64,000 nucleotides of DNA, from assembly GCA_021521415.1 (NCBI GenBank), contig JAIQDT010006435.1, positions 113,662 through 177,661 of the forward strand, read 5' to 3'. Below are positions 11,271 through 20,193 of the stretch, in pieces. The position numbers and the translations under genes were made by a program. The notes below the pieces were generated by a model that saw nothing but the letters and a program-made list of their open reading frames with translations, was not told where the DNA came from and made no database searches. Numbering within the stretch: position 1 is the stretch's first letter; each line of letters starts with the position of its first letter. The stretch comes from Bidens hawaiensis (lineage: Eukaryota; Streptophyta; Magnoliopsida; Asterales; Asteraceae).

Positions 11271-12670
11271 CATAAATGGAGTTCTTGATTGAAAACTAAA
11301 ACGTAGAATTTGTACATATTATCTTATTTTTATTTTTGTTTTGTGTTTTTAATTTTATTTAAGTCACTAAAAATAATTTTTGTAGTTTTATTTGTATCGT
11401 TGAGTCATCAAGGAATTATTACCATCATGGAGCAAGGAATTTACAAGAAGTAGGATGTTCCAGGTAAGTTTTGCAAGTAAAAATGACATAAAATTAGTAT
11501 AGGAAGGTTTGGTAATTCTTTGAAAATATTTCTAAGGCATTTAGGCTTTCAAATATCGAAACTCTCTAGCAAAAAACGCCTCGTCGCGCCACGCAGCGCG
11601 ACCATCTTTTTCTCTGCAAACACACGACGCCGCGTGCGGCCAGGGTTTTAAACCTAGTCGCGCGGCGTGGACAAGCTTTCACCAGAATTTTTTTTTTTTT
11701 TTGTTTTTTTTCCATATTATACTCACTTTTTCCAAAATTTTCAAATCCCTTTCTCCCTCACCAAAAACCCACGAACCCTAACCCCCATTTTCATCAAATC
11801 CACCATTTTTACACCTTATTTCTCCAAATTAAACCATTAAATCATTAATATCATCACATTATAAAAACCCACAATCGACTATCACTTATTCTTCATTCTC
11901 CAAGTCACAAGAATCACTCTCACTTTTGAATATATTTGCAACTTTAATCATTGTTTACTCCACTCTCAGTTATGATTACTTGTATTCTTATTCTTTGTTT
12001 TGTATTTTAAGTGTTATTTTTCTTTTTATTTTTAAATAATTATTCTAGTTGGTAGTCGGGTTATGTTAAGGTTACTAGTTGGATGTGTTGGTTCATGGTT
12101 GCAGGTTGGTTTGGTTTGGGATATTGTTTCAGTTTGTAGGGTGCGGGTGGATTGGTTGGTAATTTTTGAAAGCTTTTTTTGAGGTTCCCGTTGGGCGGTT
12201 TGGGTTTCATCGCGTGTATTAAGTGTTGGGTTTAGATTTAGGAGGTTGAACATGGAAGTTTTCGAGGTCAAAACGAGATCGAAAAGGTTTTTACTAACAA
12301 TATAATTTGAATATTTTGGTTTTCCAATCGTTTTTGACTCACTGTTGGTTGGCACTTGGGGGTTAATTGGGACAATTAAACTACCGGAAGGAGGTGGTGT
12401 ACATTGAGTCTTTGTTGTAGTGTCAGTTATTTAGTTTAACTATGTTTTAGAGTTTGAATATTCCGTTAGCTTTATTCGATCATATAGTTGCTCGTTCGTA
12501 CTCAAATTCCATTCGGACGAGTTCGGTTTGAAGTATTTTGTAGCCCAGATTTCCAAAGTTCTTATTTTATTTTATATAAAAAATTCAAAAAAACACAAAA
12601 ATATTTTATTTTTAAATTTTATGTTTACTTACTCCCATTGTTTGTTTACTTGTCTATTTTTGTTTTCAGT
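11271..12670 (+). other. Non-coding spacer between pol and ORF2 of Athila 2
   Basis: I recognise no protein. The region includes a CpG-rich patch with inverted GCGCG words (about 11578-11670), a poly(T) run (about 11688-11712) and a leader-like C/A-rich stretch (11755-11940). Just before ORF2 is a polypyrimidine tract ending TTTTGTTTTCAG at 12669, a good 3' splice site candidate. The segment TTCGTACTCAAATTCCATTC (about 12493) has a counterpart in Athila 1 at about 3889. Confidence 0.55.
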
Positions 12671-14022
12671 ATGCCATGTGCGGAGTTGTCCCAAGAAGCG
12701 GGAAAGCGTAGAAGAGGTCCGGTTCCGCGCCCTTAAGGTGGGTCAATTGATGTGGAGATTGCTAGGCCAAAGAAACGGATTATTACTTATCAACACAAAC
12801 TTATTATCACGAAAACAAAAAGTCATAATATCTGTGAAAGATCGTTACTTCAATTTTCAGAAGATTCGGAAGAATATACCAAGATGGATAATATTATTTC
12901 TTCATATTTGTTTACTTTCAAGACCATATATTGGGGCTTGTTGGATATTATCGGCCAGCAAGAATGAGTTGAAGAGTTCTTGGGCCCGAAATTCAAAGCT
13001 ATGTTTTGTCTTAACGAGCCACAATTTAAAGAGTTGACTTTGGAGTTTTTGTGCGCTTTTCAGCATAAATATGGAAATTTTAGTTAGCCGGATGCGGTTT
13101 CGTTTGCTTTGGGTCGAAAAACATATCAGGTGACTATTGCTGAGTTCGGGATGGCGAGTGGTTTTACACGACAGCGGAGGTTGAGTCGCCGGATTTCCAG
13201 AAGACTTTGAGGGGTGCCTTTAAACATCTGAAACCGGTGAGTTTGTCTAATACTCATTTAGCGGAATTTTGAGAGACGAATGCGAGTTCTCCATTTTAGG
13301 GAAGTATGTTGAGTGCGGAAATTCGAGACCCGGTTCTTCGCTATATTTATCGAATTTTTGCGAACACGCTTATTGGAAGAGGTTCGGGTGAAAACAAGAT
13401 TAACTAGTTAGATTTATTTTGTTTGTTGGTTATGGTGGAGAAAAAGCTTGTTAATTGGCTAGTGTTTTGGCGTAATCGTTTCATCGCGTGAGACGGGGGG
13501 GTGTGAAAGAGAGGTCGAAGCTTGACGTGGGCCCGTATAGTATTATACTTGCTCGGACTTTAGGGGTCTTTACAAAGTTTAAACCGGAAAATTTGAGAAA
13601 AGGGCCCTGGGTGGAGTTCATTGGTATTAATGATTTGAGGAATGTGGGAATTTTAAAGCTTCATAACCCGTTAGCTTGGGAAGAAATTAAAGCTTCACCA
13701 TCCGAGTCTGAGGCTGTTGCGGCTATGAGGGACGAACTCCCTACACGTTAAAGAAGACCTCTGCATCGTTCTAAGAGGCCGACTATGCAGTTTCAGGTTA
13801 AAGAGCCTCGCCCGAGACACTTACCCTTGATTCATTATATGCTCAGATGGAGTCTTGTTTCGATCAGATGCGGGGTTATATGACCGAGAAGGGTGATGAT
13901 TTGAGGAGGACCAAGATAGAGAATCAACAGAGGTAGGATAACACTCTGAGACACATGATGACTGGGTTAAACATTCGGTTGCCTGGTTATCTTCGATGGC
14001 AGGATGTTGAGGGTTCAAGTGG
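12671..14022 (+). pseudogene. Athila 2 ORF2 (env-like / ATHILA ORF-1 type protein), main part
   Basis: The Met at 12671 follows a splice-acceptor-like site (MPCAELSQEAGKRRRG). Later frames give EFLGPKFKAMF, CAFQHKYGNFS, then GPWVEFIGINDLRNVGIL and the acidic, charged tail. I recognise this as the ORF found downstream of pol in plant Athila elements. Some authors call it env-like, but no signal peptide or membrane segment is obvious in this copy. There are at least four frameshifts and several stops (for example about 13085 and 13210). It is interrupted at 14022 by the solo LTR and resumes in frame at 33217. Confidence 0.55.
14018..14022. repeat. Target site duplication AGTGG (left copy)
   Basis: AGTGG directly precedes the LTR end TGTAAGG and recurs at 33217-33221 directly after the other LTR end (GTTTCA). 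Joining the two flanks restores the Athila 2 ORF2 frame (EGSSG, then LSALGAYGYG), which confirms a single insertion. Confidence 0.8.
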
Positions 14023-15490
14023 TGTAAGGCCCCGTTCCTGGTGCTCTACTTTGGCATTGGATTTACTCATAAACAGAGTTCTAAAGATCATAGTTAATTA
14101 AAACTTTTCGCGGTTAGATAAAAGGAAACCATTCATTGCATAAGTCTAAAAATGTAAACCATATAAAACATGTCTTAAGTTGAAACATCATAAAATTAAG
14201 TCTTCAGATACCAGCTTCTTTATTCTTCTACCATGTGCCCCTCTTCAAGCCATCTGTCTCATCCAACTAACCTGTGTGCATACTGAAAGTTAGCTACACT
14301 GAGTGAGTTCAAGTTAATCAAGCAACATACAATACGTTCACATACTTGTATACAACCCGAAGGTATGTACATCTTACGTACTTAACCTATTCACCTTACT
14401 TTCATACATACATTCATACGTTCATTATTTCATACTTTCTTTACTTTCATGATACATACATAACTATCGTAACATTTTAGAGAACCTTCCGCCCTATAAC
14501 CTCACAGATATTGTAATAGTCTGGTCCTAACATCACAGATATTAAGGGTCTGGTCCCTAACATCACAGATATTATTAGGGTCGGGTCCTTATCCTCACGG
14601 ATATTATTAGGGTATGGTCTCTTTAATCCGTAACCATACCATACCTTTCTTTATATTTATATATATTAACTTTCAAAAATACTCTCAATACACTCTATAG
14701 CATTCATATATCATTCATACATCATACATAAGACAATCACATATCATACACTTACCACTTAAGGTAAGTGTATTAACTAATCACATCGAGTATGCATACA
14801 GCCCCGAAAACATAGCAAGAAAATAGGACTAGAAACTCGCCTGGATCCGGTTACATTCGGAGTTAACTGTAATCCCTTTCCTTAGTTGTGCACGGCTAAC
14901 TGTAAACATATATATATGTTATGTAACTGGGTAACTAATTAAGTTGGTGTATTTGTTAACTAACGTTCTTGTTAAGCTAGGCTCGCTTGTTTAGTTAAAC
15001 GAATCTATCAGGTTACCTTGATTAACGAATGCATGTTTTACTTTTTATTTATTAAGTGTGCTCATATGTATTATAGTATATGTATATGTATATGTATATA
15101 TATATATATCTTTCATTAGTTGACGAACTTATCCATAAAAAATTAATAAGACTTAATGGAGTTGATGAGGTTGATTAATTTGTTTTATTTTTCATACTGG
15201 ATTAGTCTTGGTTACTATGGACTAGGCCCAATCAGTTTAGGACTTGCTTAGACCAGGCCTATTTGCATTGAACTGGGTAATCTAGTTAAACTAGGCGATC
15301 GAATCGAACTGAGTAATCGAATCGTCCCTTCAATCTAATCAAACCCCTCCAATCTAATCGAATTGAGTTGGCCTGCTTATTAATTTGAAAAAATATGATG
15401 CCGGAACCGGGACTCGAACCCGGGTTCCTCATCTCCCACTCCAATGGACTAACCACTCCAACATCAAATGTTTGGGTTTATTATTTAATC
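14023..15490 (-). repeat. Solo LTR of gypsy family X, 3' portion
   Basis: Its reverse complement matches the 3' part of the LTR ending at 61535. Both end with GGAACGGG(G)CCTTACA, and both hold the TGAGTAAATCCAA, GTTTTAATTAACT and GTTTTCGGGG phrases, plus repeated ACCCTAATAATATCTG blocks (14500-14640 here, 56212-56322 there). The matching 5' portion is at 32825-33216 in the same orientation. No internal region of the family is present, so this is a solo LTR later split by other elements. The exact inner edge near 15490 is uncertain. Confidence 0.7.
15397..15465 (-). repeat. tRNA-like sequence inside solo LTR
   Basis: On the minus strand, 69 nt start GATGTTG and end CGGCATC, which can pair as a 7-bp acceptor stem with two G-U pairs. 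A box A-like TGGAGTGGTTAG and a perfect box B GGTTCGAGTCC sit in a T-arm with a 5-bp stem (CCGGG/CCCGG). A T6 run follows. The anticodon arm is degenerate and I cannot assign an anticodon, so I read it as a tRNA-derived relic, not a tRNA gene. Confidence 0.5.
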
Positions 15491-15493
15491 TAA

Positions 15494-15521
15494 CTAGTAG
15501 ATGTTCTCACGCGTTGCGGCG
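15494..15521 (-). repeat. Helitron-like 3' terminus (candidate)
   Basis: On the minus strand, a short GC hairpin (CGCAACGCG) is followed by 12 nt and CTAG then T, the layout of a Helitron 3' end (hairpin, spacer, CTRR, host T). The stem is only about 3-4 bp, and I could not find the 5' TC end. Confidence 0.3.
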
Positions 15522-16154
15522 GAAACGTTGATACACTTAAATGCACGTGTCGTGAAGAAAACGTTAATAAAAGAGTTAATTATGTTTGTCTTTAAAAAAA
15601 TTTAGGTTGTCTTGAAGAAACAAAAAAAATGATATATATCCATATGTCTTGTTCACACATTGCGGAAGCCGGAAGCTTGTTATATCGAGGTGTATATAGA
15701 AATATTAGTATGACAACAATGTAGTTGAAATTTATAATAATATTATGTTGTGATGAAAATAAGTTAAAAGTATATTATATTTGACATGGATTAGTTTTAA
15801 ACAAAACTTATACTGAAATGTAGATTAAGGATTTTGTAACGGTATGTTTGACATTTAAGAAAACATTATATTTTATAATTTGTAAGTGAAAAACAAAATA
15901 TGAAAAAAAATATATAAATAGAATAATATTAAAATAAAACTTTGAAAATACTTAATTAAGCCATCCAACTGAAAACAAATAAGAACATAAAATAATATTA
16001 GAACTAAAATCAGTTTTGAAAATGAAGTGAGTCATACGTGTACCTGACAATCTAATCGTTTTTTACTACATGTAAACAAATAAGTGGTTAATTCTATTTA
16101 ATAAATAGTAAATTTTGTGAGGTAACTACCATCTACATTTTAATACATATATAT
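15522..16154. other. AT-rich spacer with no recognised feature
   Basis: No open frame of note. There are short A and T runs and an ATAT tract before the MITE pair. I cannot assign it to a named element. Confidence 0.5.
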
Positions 16155-16850
16155 AGGGGAGCTTTTAATTAAGAACCCCTCTAAATTTTAAGAACTCGAA
16201 AAAACTCAGTGTAACGATTTTTTTTCCGAATTTTTTTTACACATGCGTAATATATGTAAGTTAAATACACGTAAAAAAATTACAAAATTTTTTACGCACC
16301 GAGTCGACTTTTAACACATGTGTAACGGACGTAAAAGTTAGTGTAACCACTTACATATTTATTATCTCTCATACTTTACCTTTTTGGTCAGATTTAATCT
16401 CAACCACAAATTTCAATCCATTTAATTAAATGTGTGGCCTAGAATTGAGTTTTTAAGTTCTTAAAACTCAACATGATTATCAAAATATCTCTCCCCTATA
16501 TATATATATAGGGGAGAGATATTTTGAGAACCATGTTAGGTTGTAAGAACTTTAAGAACTCAAATTTGAACCACACATTTAATTAAATGACATGAAGTAT
16601 GTGACTGAGATTAAATGTAATTAAAAAATGAAGGAGAGAAAGTAAATATTTTTTATGATTACACAAGTTTAACTGTTAGTTACACATGTATAATAAGTCG
16701 ATTCGGTGTGTAATAAAATACCGTAATTTTTTGTACATCACTTACACTTACGTATTACACATGTGTAAAAAAAATTCAAAAAAAATTGTTACGTTGAGTT
16801 CTTTCGAATTCTTAAAATTCAAAGCGGTTCTCAAAAGAAATCAATCTTAT
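16155..16850. repeat. Palindromic pair of MITE copies (about 345 bp each, tail to tail)
   Basis: The two arms, about 16155-16497 and 16511-16850, are imperfect reverse complements meeting at a (TA)n centre around 16504. The outer arms share AAGAACTCGAAAAAACTCA-like words, ACACATG(C/T)GTAA and long T runs; the inner arms share AGGGGAGAGATATTTTGA and ACACATTTAATTAAATG. This fits two inverted copies of one MITE, or one large fold-back element. The transcript could form a long hairpin. Confidence 0.65.
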
Positions 16851-17099
16851 ATATATATATATATAATATGCTTATATATAGATGGTTTTCTTCTTTTTTG
16901 TATGATGCGCAGCTGTTGATGCTATTATCCTTGTTATTTGATTTGTTATATTATATCACTCATCCATTCATTTAATTCATTCAAAGCAGCTACTGCCACA
17001 TTCAATTATTATTATCATCATACTATTATTATTATGACACTATCATCATCCTTATATATTATCATTATCATTATATTCTATTACTACATGTTATCATTA
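16851..17099. other. ATT/ATC-rich low-complexity spacer
   Basis: This interval holds (TA)n next to the MITE pair and then many ATTATT and ATCATC words. No coding signal. It forms the left target flank of the MULE-like element. Confidence 0.5.
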
Positions 17100-17108
17100 T
17101 TATTTATA

Positions 17109-17226
17109 GAGAAAATTCCAATTTGACTCCCTGAAATATATCGGCGGGATTTGGATTACCACTGAAAACTAATTTGCGCATTATGGACGTCTGTTATATT
17201 TTGGCGGGGCAATCTGTGCCATTCCG
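17109..17226 (+). repeat. MULE left terminal inverted repeat
   Basis: 118 bp, starting GAGAAAATTCCAATTTG. Its reverse-complement partner is at 19370-19486, starting GATAAAATTCTAATTTG on the minus strand. The flanking TTATTTATA duplication fixes the outer edge. Confidence 0.8.
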
Positions 17227-18009
17227 TCATTTATTTCCATTTGTGACCGTTGAGAAGGAAGGTGTTTTAGACTTTTTACATAGAGAAAATTGGCCGCTGA
17301 GTCTGTGCCCTTCTGATTATTATATTTTTCAAAAGCTTAAAAAAAACCAGGCTGCTATGAAAAATGGCAGTCCGACCACCAGATATTTTTTTCTTCCTCC
17401 TTCTTCCGGTTTCCTTACCCCCATTCTCCACCACAACTTCCTCCCCTCCTTCATTTTCCTTAATCCTCTCATCTTCCTTCCTCCATACCTCCATCATCAT
17501 CCAAGAAACCCACTCAAACCCGAAGCAACCGTATAGCCGGCCACTTTCTCCCCGTCGACCGTAGCCACCATCAACCGTAGCCACCATCTTCCCGTCGTCG
17601 TCGCCTCCCCGTCTTCCTGTTGCCGTCACACCCGGTTCTCCCCGTCGTCGTCGCTTCCCCGTCTTCCCGTCGCCGTCGCTTCCCGTCGCTACAATGGCCG
17701 TCACCATCAACCTTAGCTTCAATCGGGCCGTGTTTGGAGTGCCAATTGAAGTGACTCTCCGATTCCGAGTCCGGAATCGGGAAATATCGGCTCGTGTTTT
17801 GGCCAAATTTGCGGGTCGAAACACAATTAATTTCAACCGGATTTCGAACTTTGGGCCGATTCTCCGTCGCCTACCTTTGTGAAAACCCGAAGTTTATAAT
17901 TCGGGTGAAAATTAATTAGTAAGTTATGTATGTGAAATCCCGAAGTTTATAATTCGGGTATTTTGATATATGTATTTTGTGTTCGTGTTATATATATAAA
18001 AAAATTGTT

Positions 18010-19090
18010 TGTCTTCATTGTGTTGCGGTTCGGGTTTGGGTTGTTTCGGGTTATATTGTATCGAAAAAACGGGCCGTTTTGGGTTGTTTCGGGTTAAAGT
18101 TTGTTAAAAAACGGCACGTTTTGGTTGTTCCGGGTTATATTTGAGCTAAAAAACGGCTTGTTTTGGTTTTTTTCGGGTTTAAAGTTTGTTAAAAAACGGT
18201 TCGTTTTGATTGTTTCGGGTTTAAAGTTTGTAAAAAAACGGCCCGTTTGGGTTGTTTCGGGTTGTTTTTTACCTAAAAACGGTTCGTTTTGGGCTAAAAA
18301 ACAACCCGAAACAACCTAAACGAACCGTTTTTTAGCTAAAAATAAAACCCGGAACGACCCATTTTTAGCTAAAAAACAACCCGAAACAACCCAAACGGCC
18401 CGTTTTTTAACAAACTTTAAACCCGAAACAACCTAAACGAACTGTTTTTTAGCTAAAAATACAAGTCGAAACAACCCGAAAGGACACATTTTTAGCTAAA
18501 AAACAACCCGAAACAACCCAAACGGGCCGTTTTATAACAAACTTTAAACCCGAAACAACTTAAACGAACCGTTTTTTAGCTAAAAATACATGCCGAAACA
18601 ACCCGAAACGACCCATTTTTAGCTAAAAACAACCCGAAACAACCCAAATGGGCCGTTTTTTAACAACTTTTAAACCCGAAACAACCTAAACGAACCGTTT
18701 TTTAGCTGAAAATACAAGCCGAAACAACCCGAAACGATCCATTTTTAGCTAAAAAACAACCCGAAACAACCAAAACGGGCCGTTTTTTAACAAACGTTAA
18801 ACCCGAAACAACCTAAACGAACCATTTTTTAGCTAAAAATTCAAGCCGAAACGACCCATTTTCAGCTAAAAAAACAACCCGAAACAACCCAAACGGGCCG
18901 TTTTTTAACAAACTTTAAACCCGAAACAATTTAAACGGACCATTTTTTAGCTAAAAATACAAGCTAAAACAACCCGAAACGACCCATTTTTTGCTAAAAA
19001 AACAACCCGAAACAACCAAAAAACGGTTCATTTAGCTGGTTTCGGGTTTAAATTTTGCTAAAAACGGTTCGTTTTGATAGTTTCGGGTTC
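18010..19090. repeat. Tandem and inverted repeat array inside the MULE
   Basis: From about 18290 to 19020 a unit of about 127 bp repeats five to six times (anchor ATTTTTAGCTAAAAA at 18361, 18488, 18615, 18741, 18858 in variant form, and 18986). Each unit contains CCCGAAACAACC and AACGGGCCGTTTTTTAAC words. From about 18010 to 18290 the same words run in the opposite orientation (GGTTGTTTCGGG, GTTAAAAAACGG), so the array can fold into a long hairpin. Forward and inverted words return briefly at 19020-19090. No coding potential. Confidence 0.75.
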
Positions 19091-19202
19091 GTTTGGATGA
19101 TATATATGATGATGATATATATGATTATGATGATAAACAAACATCACACATTAACGTTTAGAAGGTATATATATTTCATATTATATATGTATAACAAATG
19201 TT

Positions 19203-19275
19203 GACTTACTTCAAATGGTTAGTTTTGTTGGTTGTTAAAGAGCAGGATGGGGGTTCGAACCCCACTACACACGAT
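19203..19275 (+). repeat. tRNA-like sequence with intact box B inside the MULE
   Basis: GGGGGTTCGAACCCC forms a perfect T-arm-like hairpin containing the box B consensus GGTTCGAACC. Upstream, CAAATGGTTAG resembles box A. I cannot fold a full cloverleaf by eye, so this is probably a tRNA-derived relic. Confidence 0.35.
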
Positions 19276-19369
19276 ATATAGAATTATTAGTTTTAAATTA
19301 ATTATAGGTTCAGGTGTAAAATGGTAATTTCACCATTTTTTGGTCAGTCAACTAACAGTCAACATGAAA

Positions 19370-19486
19370 GAATGGCACAGATTGCCCAGCCAAAATATAA
19401 CAGACGTCCATTATGCGTAAATTAGTTTTCAATTGCTAATCCATATCTCGCCGATATATTTCAGGGAGGCAAATTAGAATTTTATC
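19370..19486 (-). repeat. MULE right terminal inverted repeat
   Basis: 117 bp, the inverse of 17109-17226 with scattered substitutions. It is followed directly by the second TTATTTATA (19487-19495). Confidence 0.8.
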
Positions 19487-19495
19487 TTATTTATA

Positions 19496-20193
19496 TTTAT
19501 AGATATCGATGCGGCTACAGTGTACATTATTATTATTATTATTATTTACTATCAATATGTATACTCTGCTACGTTATTATTTTTACTTATATTATTTTAT
19601 TACGCTTATCTATTATAACTATTATTTTATCTTATTATTATTTTCCTTTTCTACACTTATCCAAAATTTAGCTCGTTTTATGATAAAGTTTAAACCTTTA
19701 TCAATTTCAAGACCTGATTTTAGCTAGATCAAGAAATACTAAACGAGCCAAGCATATCCAGTAGCCAAAACTAATTTTAATATTAACCTCATAATCCTGT
19801 AAAACTCATAACCTCATAAACCTGAAAAACTTCCTGCCACCACCTCCATTACTCACCACCCTAACCCACCACCTCCATCTCCGCCTCACAGCTCCACCGT
19901 AACCCTCCCTTTCCGTCTCCACTTCTCACCCACCACCGCCACTGCCGTTACACCCCCCATCTCCACCTCACTGCTCCACCCTTATTTTGCCACCGTCATC
20001 ACCCATTCTCGGTTTTTGCTTATTTGGTCTTCTAGCATTTCATTTTCTGGGCGATTTGTTTTGAATGGCATTAGTTTGGAGGTTTCACTAGTAATGCCCG
20101 CCAGGTGTTTGATTAAATGCCAACACCAAATTTTATTTTAATTTACTTTGTTCCAAAAACAAAAAAAAAAAGTTTTAATTTCTTAAGTGATTT
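19496..20193 (+). other. Spacer with low-complexity stretches upstream of the non-LTR element
   Basis: 19500-19680 is rich in ATT. 19830-20010 is a CCACC/CTCC-rich stretch that looks like 5' leader DNA. A poly(A) run lies at about 20160-20170. The only protein-like trace is the short PPR-like motif listed separately. The 5' end of the non-LTR element may lie anywhere in this interval. Confidence 0.4.
20093..20131 (+). pseudogene. Possible PPR-repeat gene relic
   Basis: In one frame 20093 reads NARQVFD, then TAA, then MPTPN. NARxVFDxMP is the core of plant pentatricopeptide repeat motifs, which bind organellar RNA. Here the codon after FD is a stop. Only about 13 codons are recognisable, so chance similarity is possible. 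It could be a gene scrap carried by a transposon. Confidence 0.3.

Larger units (their letters stand above)
17109..19486. mobile_element. Non-autonomous Mutator-like (MULE) element
   Basis: The ends are long terminal inverted repeats: 17109-17226 pairs with 19370-19486 (shared words CCCTGAAATATATCGGCG, ATGGACGTCTGTTATATTTT, GGCAATCTGTGCCATTC). A perfect 9-bp target duplication TTATTTATA flanks it (17100-17108 and 19487-19495). Long TIRs with a 9-bp duplication are diagnostic of MULEs. At 2378 bp with no transposase motif, it is non-autonomous. Inside are a CCGTCG-rich block (17560-17700), a tandem-repeat array and a tRNA-like sequence. No captured gene could be identified with confidence. Confidence 0.82.

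Noticed and set aside
17276..17836. 186-codon minus-strand open frame, Gly/Arg/Asp-rich
   Set aside because: It reads through the CCGTCG-rich low-complexity block of the MULE; the composition explains the open frame and no domain is visible.
17694..17882. Possible captured gene exon in the MULE (MAVTINLSFNRAVFG...)
   Set aside because: It is short, has no recognised motif and no sign of splice structure. I could not support a Pack-MULE claim.
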